Part shown: positions 1 to 9,121 of the stretch, piece after piece
Layout of the letters: every line of letters begins with the position of its first letter
How positions within the stretch are numbered: the stretch's first letter is position 1
Assembly: GCF_000447755.1 (NCBI RefSeq)
Contig: NZ_AUNE01000030.1
Coordinates: forward strand, 29,448-93,447
Origin: Bacteriovorax sp. BSW11_IV
GTDB taxonomy: Bacteria; Bdellovibrionota; Bacteriovoracia; Bacteriovoracales; Bacteriovoracaceae
Direction of reading: 5' to 3'
Length of the DNA: 64,000 nucleotides
The notes under the pieces: generated by a model
Databases searched by the model: none
What the model saw: the letters and a program-made list of their open reading frames with translations, nothing else
What the model was told of the DNA's origin: nothing
Translations under genes and position numbers: made by a program

Positions 1-2
1 TT

Positions 3-1010
3 GATGAAACTCCACAAATGGATCTATTTTATGATCCCTACAATCTTACAATTTATAGAGCAGAGGGGTTGAGTGATCCACATTATGGAGTTTACCTAAG
101 AATGAGCGATCTTGGTCCCCTTGTTAAAGAGAGTCAGGTAACGGGAACAACTCGTCATGAGCTTCAGCACAGGTTTTTCGAAGTTCAAAGAAGTCAAAAT
201 AAATTAGAGAGTCCCTATCACTCCGAGTTTGTTGCCGATTCAAAGCATAGTTTAGGGGCGACAAGTTATAGAAATTATCAATCAAGTGAAGAGCTCTATA
301 ATTTTGCGAACCAAATTTTTTGGGATATGAAAAAAGGTTATAAGCAAACATCACGTTTTGATAAAGAACCTTTTGTTAAAGGGATTAACGATTTGACTCC
401 TAAGCTTCCTGACTATGAAAAAGAGGCGAGGATTATTAGCGATAATTTTGACAATCTTATGGGCGTTGTAAAACAAACTAAGGCCAATGCAACGAAAGTT
501 GTTGAAGCTGTTCACGATGAATCATTTAAAAGAACTACGACTTTAAAAATTGATTACGATCGCGGTGTTGTATCTCTTCCCTTTGAAGAAGGGGCCAAGT
601 TTAATCGTTTTGCTAATTTCGATGATCTTCTCGGCTACAAAAAAGCATTGAATGATCATATGGATAGATACCATCCAAAGATGGGATCAAACGATAATGC
701 CTATGACAGTGCTCGCTATAATAATGATGAGGCCTATCGTAAAAGCTTTGATGCCGTGATGTCTCAGAAAAAGAAAATTCTCGGCAGTATAGAGCAAAGT
801 GCATCAGGCCTTATAGAGAAATCAAATAATATTCTAAGTTTTGAAGATGAGGCCGTCGTTGCAATTCATGATTTTAAGATGACAACGAAGGATCGCTATC
901 AAGTTTTAAAAGAGGGAGAGGACCTTAGTGCTGGCGATGCCGATGATATGAAAGATCAATATGAAAAACTCTACAGGCTTGCAAGACGAATTGGTGTTTC
1001 TGCGCAGTAG
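3..1010 (+). CDS. HEXXH-motif protein, 5' end outside the window
   Basis: The first in-window ATG is at 18, but the frame is open back to base 3, so the gene probably starts before the window. The visible part is about 330 residues. Counting from the ATG at 18, residues 47-51 read HELQH, a zinc-metallopeptidase-type HEXXH, and acidic residues follow about 40 residues later. The rest is Lys/Asp/Glu-rich and mostly helical in character, with no membrane segment. I do not recognise the family. A secreted or toxin-like metalloprotease is possible, but one short motif is weak evidence. No gene follows closely on this strand; the next gene is convergent and 1 base away. Confidence 0.6.
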   Translation, partial: DETPQMDLFYDPYNLTIYRAEGLSDPHYGVYLRMSDLGPLVKESQVTGTTRHELQHRFFEVQRSQNKLESPYHSEFVADSKHSLGATSYRNYQSSEELYNFANQIFWDMKKGYKQTSRFDKEPFVKGINDLTPKLPDYEKEARIISDNFDNLMGVVKQTKANATKVVEAVHDESFKRTTTLKIDYDRGVVSLPFEEGAKFNRFANFDDLLGYKKALNDHMDRYHPKMGSNDNAYDSARYNNDEAYRKSFDAVMSQKKKILGSIEQSASGLIEKSNNILSFEDEAVVAIHDFKMTTKDRYQVLKEGEDLSAGDADDMKDQYEKLYRLARRIGVSAQ

Positions 1011-1011
1011 A

Positions 1012-1362
1012 CTATTTTTTTAACGGGCAGATCTTAACGTCGCCAAGAACACGAGCTCGGCATGAGAGTCTGATTGTCTTGTCCTTAAGAAACTCTTCAC
1101 CCTTTTCTTTGCGATAAGAATCGCAAATTGATTTCAAAGTATCTTGTTCGATAAAGCTTGGGTCTTTGAGATTTTCGGCCCCATCAATCACAAGAATACG
1201 ACACGTTCCACAAGATCCCGATAGGCAGCCATGAGGAAGCTTAAGGCCTTGGGCCTCAAGTTCATCGTAGATCACACCATTTTCTTCGACCTTGAATGAT
1301 TTTTCCTCGTCATTACAGGTACTTCCGTCTTCTTTGAGTGCAGTAATTGACACGATGGGCAT
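1012..1362 (-). CDS. 2Fe-2S ferredoxin
   Basis: A 116-residue soluble electron carrier of the plant/mammalian-type [2Fe-2S] ferredoxin fold. The cluster loop is visible as C46-x4-C51-x2-C54 (GCLSGSCGTC), and the fourth ligand is C101 in LSCRA. The gap between the third and fourth cysteines is about 46 residues, longer than the usual ~30, because of a charged insert around residues 62-95. The gene stands alone, convergent with the upstream HEXXH gene and divergent from leucine dehydrogenase. The redox partner cannot be told from context. A further cysteine (C112) lies near the C terminus. Confidence 0.88.
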   Translation of the reverse strand: MPIVSITALKEDGSTCNDEEKSFKVEENGVIYDELEAQGLKLPHGCLSGSCGTCRILVIDGAENLKDPSFIEQDTLKSICDSYRKEKGEEFLKDKTIRLSCRARVLGDVKICPLKK

Positions 1363-1483
1363 AGGATTGTCTTCCTCGTAGGAGTAAAGTTGCTTCGTTT
1401 TTTAAGGATTATCGGATAGATAGTCATAAATCTTAAGAACACCAAAACTAACACGCATAAATAATAAGAGAAAGGAGTACCCG

Positions 1484-2596
1484 ATGGTAAGCTTCGAAAG
1501 ACTTTACAAAGACGGCCACGAAGAAGTGATTTTTTTCAGTGACCCAAGCTGCAAGCTAAAAGCAATTGTTGCTATTCACAACACAACTCTTGGTCCAGCT
1601 CTTGGTGGGACAAGAATTTGGAACTACGCTTCTGAAGAAGAAGCTATCGATGACGTTCTAAGACTTTCAAAGGGTATGACATATAAGAACGCTGTTTCTG
1701 GTCTTAACCTTGGTGGTGGTAAAGCTGTTATCATCGGTGATCCAAAAGAAATTAAATCAGAAGCTCTATTCAGATCATACGGAAGATTCCTTGAATCTCT
1801 AAATGGTAGATATATTACTGCTGAAGACGTTAATACTAGCGTTGAAGATATCGAGCATATCTTTACTGAAACTGGAAACGTTGTAGGTATCGCAGAAATT
1901 CACGGTGGTTCAGGTAACCCATCTCCATATACTGCTCGCGGTGTATTCAGAGGTATCGAAGCTGCTTGTACAAAAGTTTTCGGAAACCGTTCAACTAAAG
2001 GTAAAGTTGTTGCTCTTCAAGGTGCAGGATCAGTTGGTCGTCACCTAGGTGAAATGCTTTACAATGATGGTGCACAAGTTATCGTTTGTGACATCTCTGA
2101 AAAGAACATTGAACTTTTCCTTCAAAAAGTACCAAACGCGAAAGTTGTTGGTGTTAATGAAATTTACGATGTTGAATGTGATATCTATGCTCCATGTGCT
2201 CTTGGTGCAACAGTTAACGATGACACAATCAACAGACTTAAGTGTAAAATTGTAGCTGGTGCAGCTAACAACCAACTTAAAGAGCCTAAGCACGGTGATA
2301 TCCTTAGAGAAAAAGGTATCCTTTACGCTCCAGACTACCTAATCAATGCTGGTGGTGTAATGAACGTATCAATTGAGTTCGAAGGTTGGTCAAACGATAA
2401 AGCTATCAGAATGGTTGATACTATTTATGATACAACTCTTGAAATTTTCAAGATCTCTGATGAGCAAAATATTGGTGTTCACAGAGCAACTGACCTACTT
2501 GCTGAGAAGAGAATCGAAGCGATCAAGAATATCAGTGGTAAATACCTAGGTAATCTTGCTCATCGTTTCCCAGGTAGAAAGACTAGAAGAAACTAA
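1484..2596 (+). CDS. ldh: Leucine dehydrogenase (Glu/Leu/Phe/Val dehydrogenase family)
   Basis: NAD-dependent oxidative deamination of branched-chain L-amino acids to 2-oxo acids. The 370-residue protein has the family dimerisation/catalytic half (residues 1-140) with the GLNLGGGK motif ending at catalytic K80 and a second conserved lysine at K68. A Rossmann half with GAGSVG lies near residue 180. An AAAGGAG ribosome-binding site precedes the ATG, and a strong terminator follows at 2611. Codon use favours AAC, TTC, CAC and TAC, unlike most neighbours, suggesting high expression. The product would feed the fused 2-oxo acid dehydrogenase E1 at 4792. Valine or phenylalanine preference cannot be excluded from sequence. 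The symbol follows Bacillus usage. Confidence 0.9.
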   Translation: MVSFERLYKDGHEEVIFFSDPSCKLKAIVAIHNTTLGPALGGTRIWNYASEEEAIDDVLRLSKGMTYKNAVSGLNLGGGKAVIIGDPKEIKSEALFRSYGRFLESLNGRYITAEDVNTSVEDIEHIFTETGNVVGIAEIHGGSGNPSPYTARGVFRGIEAACTKVFGNRSTKGKVVALQGAGSVGRHLGEMLYNDGAQVIVCDISEKNIELFLQKVPNAKVVGVNEIYDVECDIYAPCALGATVNDDTINRLKCKIVAGAANNQLKEPKHGDILREKGILYAPDYLINAGGVMNVSIEFEGWSNDKAIRMVDTIYDTTLEIFKISDEQNIGVHRATDLLAEKRIEAIKNISGKYLGNLAHRFPGRKTRRN

Positions 2597-2610
2597 TTTT
2601 TCTATATTTA

Positions 2611-2637
2611 AGGCCTCCGATTGGAGGCCTTTTTTTA
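2611..2637 (+). terminator. Rho-independent terminator after leucine dehydrogenase
   Basis: A perfect inverted repeat, AGGCCTCC - GATT - GGAGGCCT, is followed directly by a run of seven T. It lies 15 bases after the stop codon of the dehydrogenase. Confidence 0.92.
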
Positions 2638-2696
2638 TTTAAGACCCTTTTTTGCCTCACTTATATCCCACCCTTATTTTTCCTATAATAATGGTG

Positions 2697-3809
2697 ATGA
2701 GCACACGTATTAGTCGACTCATATTCACAGGTATTTCGTCACTCGCAATAGCGTTTAGCTCTTTTGCAATCGATTTTGAAGATGCCATTTTCCCAGAACT
2801 CGCCACTTCTGGACGTGCCCTTGCGATGGGGAATGCTTACGTTGCAAAAGTGGATGATAGTTCGTCTGTCTATTATAACCCTGCAGGTTTAGGGACTGTT
2901 CGTTATCCCCATCTTCACCTAAGTAATATTCACTTTGAAGTGAATAAAGGTTGGCTGAAAACGGGTGCTGGTGGACCTATCACAGATGCTGCGGGAAATA
3001 TTTTTAAAGGTTTTTCAATTGATGGAACGCGAGAGTTGTTAAAAGATAATCCTGGTAATATCTCGCACTCTCGATTTAATTTTCTGCCAAACTTTACCGC
3101 AAGATATATTAGTTTCGGATACCTTCTTTCAATTAGACAAAGGGCCGCTCTAAGTTCAGAACCTGGTGCTCAATATGAGTACGCGTGGCGAAGAGATCAT
3201 GGGCCATACGTTGCTTTAAACCTTTCCCTTTTTGGTGGAATTTTTAAACTTGGTGCTTCGGTAACTTGGTTAATGAGAAAAGAAATTATTTCTCAATCTG
3301 ATCCAAATACAAAAATTGATTTGAGTGAAGGTGATTATAAAAAAGGCTCAGCACCAATTATCAATGCTGGTACAAAAATTACTTTACCTGTTGCTTGGTT
3401 ACCAACATTCGCGGCGACTATGCACAATGCTACTGAACAAGATTTTGGAAATGCAAGTGGAGCAGGTAAACCTGATGCCATTAGAAACACGATGGACCTT
3501 GGCTTCTCAGTAACACCACAAATTGGAAAAGTTATTCGTTGGCATTTTGAAGTCAATTATAAAGACTTCACTGGTGAATATTCTGATGTAAGTACATCGC
3601 GTAAAATCACATTTGGTTCAGAACTTGATATTGCTCGCACTTTCTTTTTTCGCCTTGGATATGGTGATGGCTTTGGAAGTGCTGGGTTAGGTATTAAGAC
3701 GAGAAAATTAGAATTTGATCTAACGACATATGCTGTTGATAACGGCATGGAAGGTTATAAAGGTAATGAAGATCGTCGTTTTGCGATGACTATATCAACT
3801 GGTTTCTAA
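2697..3809 (+). CDS. Outer-membrane beta-barrel protein, PorV/FadL-like
   Basis: The mature N terminus carries the pattern ATSGRALAMGNAYVA...SVYYNPAGL, typical of PorV/UPF0164 and FadL-type 14-strand barrels. The rest alternates polar and hydrophobic residues with many aromatic strand ends and finishes in TISTGF, a barrel-like terminal Phe. A signal peptide precedes IDFEDA. I chose the ATG at 2697 (370 aa): a TATAAT box ends 7 bases before it and there is no ribosome-binding site, which fits leaderless initiation. An ATG at 2691 and an in-frame start at 2652 are alternatives. The stop overlaps the next gene's ATG by one base (TAATG), so the pair is translationally coupled. Likely role is transport or assembly in the outer membrane; the substrate is unknown. 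Confidence 0.75.
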   Translation: MSTRISRLIFTGISSLAIAFSSFAIDFEDAIFPELATSGRALAMGNAYVAKVDDSSSVYYNPAGLGTVRYPHLHLSNIHFEVNKGWLKTGAGGPITDAAGNIFKGFSIDGTRELLKDNPGNISHSRFNFLPNFTARYISFGYLLSIRQRAALSSEPGAQYEYAWRRDHGPYVALNLSLFGGIFKLGASVTWLMRKEIISQSDPNTKIDLSEGDYKKGSAPIINAGTKITLPVAWLPTFAATMHNATEQDFGNASGAGKPDAIRNTMDLGFSVTPQIGKVIRWHFEVNYKDFTGEYSDVSTSRKITFGSELDIARTFFFRLGYGDGFGSAGLGIKTRKLEFDLTTYAVDNGMEGYKGNEDRRFAMTISTGF

Positions 3810-4642
3810 TGAAGAAATTATTCCTTTTCCTGATATGTTCTCAGCCTGTTTTGGCCGCGAATATGACATGTGTACATATTGGTGATAGCCAGTCTTCAAA
3901 AACTCCCTTTTCAAAAAGACTTCAAGAGAATTTTAAAAACGATGACGTGAATATTTTTACATATGCGAGACCTAGTTCGCGAGCATCACATTGGGGCAAT
4001 GCTCAGTACTCACAAAAGTATGCGCCTACACTTACAAAGGGAAAGTTTTATTTTCACCCTTCAAAAAATAATAACGATAAAGAGCAAGTAACACTCAATG
4101 ATTCTGATAGGACACCTTGGGCACAAACGGCCATCAATCACCATAATCAAAAAAGTGAAGTTGATTGTGTGATTTTTCAATTAGGTGACAATGTCGACAG
4201 TTTAAAGGGAACGAAATCTCTATTGGCGAGTTTTGAAGCTTTAAAAAATAAACCACAGAAATGTTATTGGGTAACTCCAACATGGTCAGAGCCTGAGCGT
4301 GGCTATAAGCACATGAATGATCAAAAAAAAATAGAAATACGTCGTACAATTGAGAAGGCACTAGCAGGATCAAATTGCAAAATTATTTCTACAACTGGTC
4401 ATGGTGATAAAGTTGATTACTCATTTAAAGACAAGTTAAAAAAGGCCGGCCGTTACACAACTGATGGGCTTCATCTCAATACAAAAGGTGGTCAAATGTG
4501 GGCCGATGCCGCCTATGAGCAGATCACGCGAGACCTTTATGGTAAAGACACTTTAAAAGAGGCGCTAGACCTTTGTACAACCACGATTGACTCCGTCAAT
4601 TCGAAGATGGGAGTTCCCCATAGTTGTCCCGTAAAAAAATGA
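3809..4642 (+). CDS. Secreted SGNH/GDSL-like hydrolase
   Basis: A 277-residue exported protein with a signal peptide ending near VLAA. The SGNH family blocks are visible: GDSQ with Ser27 as probable nucleophile, LGDN at 125-128 supplying the Gly/Asn pair, and D219-x-x-H222 in TDGLHLNTKGG as the acid/base pair. The family includes esterases and acetyl-transfer or deacetylating enzymes acting on sugars and peptidoglycan; the substrate here cannot be read. It is coupled to the preceding barrel protein by a 1-base overlap, so both are made from one mRNA. It has several cysteines, compatible with the periplasm. Confidence 0.78.
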   Translation: MKKLFLFLICSQPVLAANMTCVHIGDSQSSKTPFSKRLQENFKNDDVNIFTYARPSSRASHWGNAQYSQKYAPTLTKGKFYFHPSKNNNDKEQVTLNDSDRTPWAQTAINHHNQKSEVDCVIFQLGDNVDSLKGTKSLLASFEALKNKPQKCYWVTPTWSEPERGYKHMNDQKKIEIRRTIEKALAGSNCKIISTTGHGDKVDYSFKDKLKKAGRYTTDGLHLNTKGGQMWADAAYEQITRDLYGKDTLKEALDLCTTTIDSVNSKMGVPHSCPVKK

Positions 4643-4791
4643 TCGTGCACCGAGTCTCATGATGTAATATCAGTGGGATAGTTGCTTTGTTTTGTTGGCG
4701 TTGATTCGCTGCACAGCTTTGATTCTTAGACAATATCCCCTAGTTTAGGTAAGCTAACCCCAAATTTTTTAAAAAGAACAGAGGGTTTTCT

Positions 4792-6984
4792 ATGCTCGAT
4801 AAAACCAAGGGAAAATCAGTGAAAGCGAAAAAAGAATCACGCGAAAAAATCATTGAGAAGAAATTAAAAATTGCTAAAAAATATAAGCTTGGAAAAGAAG
4901 AAATGATTTCCATGCTAAGAAATGTTTTTGTTTCTCGTAAAATCGACGACACAGAAATTTTCATGAAGAAACAATCAAAAGCTTTCTTCCAAATCTCAGG
5001 TGCAGGTCACGAAGGTGTTCTCACTGCTGCGGCCATGGTTCTAAAACCAAAGCACGATTGGTTCATTCCTTACTACAGAGATAGAGCTCTTTGTACAGGT
5101 CTTGGAGTAACAGCTTACGAAATGCTTTGTCAGGCAAACGGTAACACTGGTGATACTGCTTCTCACGGACGTCAGATGCCAGCTCACTGGGGTAACGTAA
5201 AGCTTAACATCGTTTCTAAATCTTCATGTACAGGAACTCAATTCCTTCAAGCATGTGGTGTAGCGGAAGCGGGACTCTATCTTAAAAAAATGAACAAAGA
5301 CCACGGTCTTGATATTTCTGAATTCAAAGTTGAAGACGCTGAAATCGTTTATACTTCATGTGGAGACGGTACAACTTCTCAAGGTGAATTCTGGGAAGGT
5401 TTAACTACTGCTTGTGTTAATAAACTTCCAGTTCTTTTCCACGTTGAAGATAATGGATACGCTATCTCAACTCCTGTATGGGTACAAACTCCTGCTGGTT
5501 CAATTTCAAAATGTCTTGATAACTTTCCTGGTTTGAAGATTTTTGAATGTGATGGTAACTGTCCAATCGAATCATACGAAGCATTCTCTGACGCTGCAAA
5601 ATATTTAAGAGAAGGAAAAGGCCCAGTTCTTGTTCACTCTCACGTAACAAGACCATACTCTCACTCTCTTTCAGATGATCACGGGATGTACAGAACTCTT
5701 GAAGATCTTGCAGATGAGAAAGAAAGAGATGTATTCAATGCTTATCCAAAATTTCTTGTTGAAGCTAAGATCATGAAGCAAAAAGAAGTTGATGCTCTTC
5801 TAGAAGAAGTAACAACTGAAGTTCGCGAAGCTATGAACCGTGCTCTTGAGACACCATGGCCAGATCCTGCAGATGCAATGAAGCACCTATACTCAGAAGA
5901 AGTAGATATGACTTCTTCGGAATTTGAAACTGCTCCACAATTCTCTGGAAAAGATGACGTGCCAATGGCCGGTGCTATCAACGCAGTTTTAAAATCTGAG
6001 TTCTCTAAAAACCCACTTCTAAGAATGTTTGGTGAAGACGTTGCCGACTTCTCTGAACTTCATAAACTTGATGATCCAAACCTAAAAGGTAAGGGTGGGG
6101 TATTTAAAGTTTCTGCTGGTGTTCAAAGAGCATCAAAAGAAGGACAAGTTTTCAACTCACCACTTGCTGAAGCTAATATCATTGGTCGCGCTATCGGTAT
6201 GGCCATGAGAGGAATTAAGCCAGTTGTTGAGATCCAATTCTTTGATTATATCTGGACTGCATATATGCAACTTAAAAACGAGATGGCGACAACTCGTTAC
6301 CGTTCAGGTGGAGACTTCAAGTGTCCGATGGTTGTACGTGTTCCAATCGGTGGTTACCTAAGAGGTGGAGCAATGTACCACTCACAATGTGGAGAGTCTT
6401 TGTACACTCACATTCCAGGTGTTCGCGTTGTTTATCCTTCTAATGCTCAAGACGCTGCTGGTCTATTAAGAACGGCCATTCGTGGTGATGACCCAGTTAT
6501 GTTCCTAGAGCATAAGCACCTTTACTACCAAGGTTACAATAGAACTGCTGATCCAGGCGAAGAGTATATGATTCCTTTTGGAAAAGCTCGTATCGCAAGA
6601 CAAGGATCTGATGCAACTGTCGTTGCATGGGGTGCCCTAGTTCAAAAATCAATTGAAGCAGCTAAGAAAATTGAAGAAGAAACAGGTAAGACAATTGAGG
6701 TTATTGACCTTAGAACTCTTGCTCCTTTCGATATGGATGCGATCAAAACTTCTCTTTCTAAAACAAACAGACTTCTTGTTTGTCACGAAGAGACTAAAAC
6801 TTCTGGTTTTGCTGGTGAGATCGCTGCTTGTGTTAACGAACAATGTTTCGAGTACCTTGATGCTCCAATCCTTCGTGTTGCTGCAAAAGACTCTCACGTT
6901 GCTTACTGTCCTTCTTCTGAGGACGTACTTCTGCCACAAGTATCTGACGTTTATAACGAACTTAAAAAGTTACTTTCTTACTAA
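4792..6984 (+). CDS. Fused E1 alpha/beta subunit of branched-chain 2-oxo acid dehydrogenase
   Basis: A thiamine-diphosphate enzyme that decarboxylates 2-oxo acids and passes the acyl group to lipoyl-E2. Residues ~35-375 are E1 alpha: the TPP motif GDG at 191-193 and DN at 220-221, preceded by a HGRQMPAHW loop. Residues ~395-730 are E1 beta (GEDV, SPLAEANIIG, LRTLAPFD motifs). In most bacteria these are two genes; here one 730-residue chain carries both. A Lys-rich ~30-residue N-terminal tail precedes the alpha domain. E2 and E3 are not in the window. Codon bias toward AAC, TTC and CAC suggests strong expression. The neighbouring leucine dehydrogenase argues for branched-chain substrates over pyruvate. 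Confidence 0.9.
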   Translation: MLDKTKGKSVKAKKESREKIIEKKLKIAKKYKLGKEEMISMLRNVFVSRKIDDTEIFMKKQSKAFFQISGAGHEGVLTAAAMVLKPKHDWFIPYYRDRALCTGLGVTAYEMLCQANGNTGDTASHGRQMPAHWGNVKLNIVSKSSCTGTQFLQACGVAEAGLYLKKMNKDHGLDISEFKVEDAEIVYTSCGDGTTSQGEFWEGLTTACVNKLPVLFHVEDNGYAISTPVWVQTPAGSISKCLDNFPGLKIFECDGNCPIESYEAFSDAAKYLREGKGPVLVHSHVTRPYSHSLSDDHGMYRTLEDLADEKERDVFNAYPKFLVEAKIMKQKEVDALLEEVTTEVREAMNRALETPWPDPADAMKHLYSEEVDMTSSEFETAPQFSGKDDVPMAGAINAVLKSEFSKNPLLRMFGEDVADFSELHKLDDPNLKGKGGVFKVSAGVQRASKEGQVFNSPLAEANIIGRAIGMAMRGIKPVVEIQFFDYIWTAYMQLKNEMATTRYRSGGDFKCPMVVRVPIGGYLRGGAMYHSQCGESLYTHIPGVRVVYPSNAQDAAGLLRTAIRGDDPVMFLEHKHLYYQGYNRTADPGEEYMIPFGKARIARQGSDATVVAWGALVQKSIEAAKKIEEETGKTIEVIDLRTLAPFDMDAIKTSLSKTNRLLVCHEETKTSGFAGEIAACVNEQCFEYLDAPILRVAAKDSHVAYCPSSEDVLLPQVSDVYNELKKLLSY

Positions 6985-6985
6985 T

Positions 6986-7012
6986 AAAAAAGGGCCTTTT
7001 GGCCCTTTTTTA
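6986..7012. terminator. Bidirectional terminator between the E1 fusion and the comEC-like gene
   Basis: AAAAAAGGGCC - TTTT - GGCCCTTTTTT is a perfect stem with A and T runs on both sides, so it can end transcription from both convergent genes. Confidence 0.9.
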
Positions 7013-7015
7013 TTT

Positions 7016-8119
7016 TCAAATTGTCTTATTGTGTATCCTACATTTTTTCTCCCAAAAATAAGAGTAGAGAGTTACGTTACATTTGATTTGATGGGGATGC
7101 CATGAACGGTAGCCTCTGCGGACTTGATCAACTTTAATAATTTCTGATTCTGGAGTGAGTTTGTAATTTGAGTAAGTCGGTTCTTTCTTAAAAGCACTTA
7201 AAGGTAAGTTGAAAAGGGGCTGGGCCTCCAAACAAATTAGTATTGGTATGGCCCAGCGAAGTCTTTGTGTTAACAAACCAAGAAGCATACACACAATAAA
7301 CCAAAGACTGATCATCACTCGTGGCCCCTCTTGGGCCACGAGTGAAAAGAAATGCGCTAAATCTAAAAAGAGTGAAAAGAAGAAGTTACTAGGTTCATAA
7401 GGGGTGATGAGATCAAATGGAAAAGCAATGATACCTATTGGAAATACAAATCCAAAAACTCCAGTGAGAATAAAGCCAAAGATAGGACCTAGGATAAAGA
7501 ATTTCTGTAAGAAAAAGTAGCTCACAAGGACTTGATTTAAAAAAAGGAAAGAAAAAAATTGCCATTTCTTCGCGTCTTTTAAGGCAATGATTGTTCCAAG
7601 AAATAGAAAGCTAAAGGTAAAGCTTAATGGTGAATATTTGTAGCTACCCAAAAAATAATCGAGTATGAAGATTACGCCAAAAATAAGATGAGATTTATTC
7701 TTGAAGTTTTTAAATTGATAAAGAAAATAACCCAAGAGATAAAACGCAAGAGTTCGCTTTAAAGAATAGAAATCTGGAATACTAAAAAGAAAAATACCTA
7801 ATACAATAAGGGCAGGAATCTTCCATTTTTCTCTATTTGTTATAGAGAGTATAAAACTTAAAAGAGCAATGAAAGAACTTAAATGCAGGCCCGAAGGTGT
7901 AAGAAGGTGAAGCGCCCCGAGTGTTTTGAGATCATTTTTTTGTGTACGTGAAATGGCACTCTTGTCCCCAAGAATAAAGGCGTGGGCAATTGAGGCCTTG
8001 CTTTTATGGGATTGAAATTTAAATCCCGATGACTTTGCGTGAAGTGTCAGGAGATAGAAACTAATGGTAAAAATAAGAAGATAAAATTTCATGCGCACTA
8101 GATTTGCAACTTGTGTCAC
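7016..8119 (-). CDS. ComEC/Rec2-type membrane protein, core channel domain only
   Basis: A polytopic membrane protein of about 367 residues. It has the family signature GDKSAISRTQKNDLKTLGALHLL followed by TPSGLHLSSF, which matches the competence domain of ComEC (the LLHLLAISGLH region), and then about eight hydrophobic helices. It lacks the N-terminal OB-fold domain and the C-terminal metallo-beta-lactamase-like nuclease of full ComEC (~700-800 aa) and ends in a short basic tail with two cysteines. ComEC carries single-stranded DNA across the inner membrane during natural transformation. Whether this short form works alone is unknown. The GTG at 8119 overlaps its own AGGAG; the ATG at 8092 is a good alternative start. 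Confidence 0.7.
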   Translation of the reverse strand: MTQVANLVRMKFYLLIFTISFYLLTLHAKSSGFKFQSHKSKASIAHAFILGDKSAISRTQKNDLKTLGALHLLTPSGLHLSSFIALLSFILSITNREKWKIPALIVLGIFLFSIPDFYSLKRTLAFYLLGYFLYQFKNFKNKSHLIFGVIFILDYFLGSYKYSPLSFTFSFLFLGTIIALKDAKKWQFFSFLFLNQVLVSYFFLQKFFILGPIFGFILTGVFGFVFPIGIIAFPFDLITPYEPSNFFFSLFLDLAHFFSLVAQEGPRVMISLWFIVCMLLGLLTQRLRWAIPILICLEAQPLFNLPLSAFKKEPTYSNYKLTPESEIIKVDQVRRGYRSWHPHQIKCNVTLYSYFWEKKCRIHNKTI

Positions 8120-8199
8120 TCCTTTTTATGTCTAAGCTATGGATATAGTTAAGGTTATTTTTGAGCACATAAAATGGCCTTCTTGGGAGAGTGCAAAAA

Positions 8200-8229
8200 T
8201 TGACTGAAATGTTTGATATCAGGTATATA
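8200..8229 (+). promoter_or_regulatory. Predicted sigma-70 promoter for nadC-nadB
   Basis: TTGACT at 8200-8205 and TATATA at 8224-8229, spaced 18 bases, about 38 bases before the nadC start. The -35 matches consensus in five of six positions. Confidence 0.5.
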
Positions 8230-8267
8230 GGTATCTAACGAACACGACCATCTATGGTGATTTTAAA

Positions 8268-9116
8268 ATGAATCCTTTAATTAGCAATGCTTTAAAAAAA
8301 GACTTAGAGCTTTATTTTTCGGAAGATGATCTTTCCCGAAATTTGTATTACACGGCCAGCCTTCCACACGATCTCGTTGATTGTAAATTGAAACTAAAAG
8401 ACGATTTACTCTTGGCCGGTCTTCCATACTTTGTTGAGGCCTTTCGCTATCTTGGTGATACAAGTTTGGACTGGGACTACTTTAAAAAATTTGAAGGAAA
8501 GACATATAAGAAGGATGAAAAAGCAGAAATTCATTTTCAGCTTCCTTTTGCAATCGCTCTTACCGGTGAGAGAATTGCTCTAAACCTATTACAACATGCT
8601 TCTAGTATTGCAACTTATACAAGTAAGTTCGCAGCAAGAGCAAAGGATAAAGGAATTGCTATTCTTGATACTAGAAAAACAACTCCAGGGCATCGCTCTT
8701 TAGAAAAATATGCCGTTCGTGTTGGTGGTGGTTACAACCACAGACTTGGACAAACAGATCTTTGGATGATTAAAGATAATCACAAAAGTTTCTTTGGTGG
8801 AGTGAAAGAGGCCGTTGAATTTTTTAGGTCAATGAAAGGTTTCTATACGCCAATCGAAGTTGAAGTTCACAACATGAGTGAGTTAGAAGAAGTTCTTTCT
8901 TTAGGCATTCGCCATATTATGCTTGATAATTTCTCTCCTGAAGAGGTTAAAAGAGCGGTGAAGCTAAAACCTGTTGGCGTAAGCTTCGAAGTATCTGGCG
9001 GAATTCGCCTATCAAACTTAGATGATTATCTCATTAAAGGATTGGACGCGATTAGTGTTGGAGCGCTGACTAATGGTGCTCCTAATGTTGATATCTCACT
9101 AAAATATAATCGTTAA
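8268..9116 (+). CDS. nadC: Nicotinate-nucleotide pyrophosphorylase (carboxylating)
   Basis: Converts quinolinate and PRPP to nicotinate mononucleotide in de novo NAD synthesis. The 282-residue length is typical. Recognisable blocks are LDTRKTTPGHR, the KYAVRVGGGYNHR substrate-binding stretch, the MIKDNH motif, EVEVHN, IMLDNF and the terminal SGGIR...ISVGALT barrel strands. It is followed 5 bases later by nadB, so the two form an operon. nadA (quinolinate synthase), the third gene of the pathway, is not in the window. A possible promoter lies at 8200. Confidence 0.95.
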   Translation: MNPLISNALKKDLELYFSEDDLSRNLYYTASLPHDLVDCKLKLKDDLLLAGLPYFVEAFRYLGDTSLDWDYFKKFEGKTYKKDEKAEIHFQLPFAIALTGERIALNLLQHASSIATYTSKFAARAKDKGIAILDTRKTTPGHRSLEKYAVRVGGGYNHRLGQTDLWMIKDNHKSFFGGVKEAVEFFRSMKGFYTPIEVEVHNMSELEEVLSLGIRHIMLDNFSPEEVKRAVKLKPVGVSFEVSGGIRLSNLDDYLIKGLDAISVGALTNGAPNVDISLKYNR

Positions 9117-9121
9117 TTATT

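Noticed and set aside
6653..7105. 150-codon plus-strand frame across the end of the E1 fusion
   Set aside because: It is a Leu/Thr-rich out-of-frame reading of the conserved E1 beta domain and runs through the terminator.
8139..8207. 22-codon plus frame upstream of nadC
   Set aside because: Very short, no ribosome-binding site, and it overlaps the predicted nad promoter.
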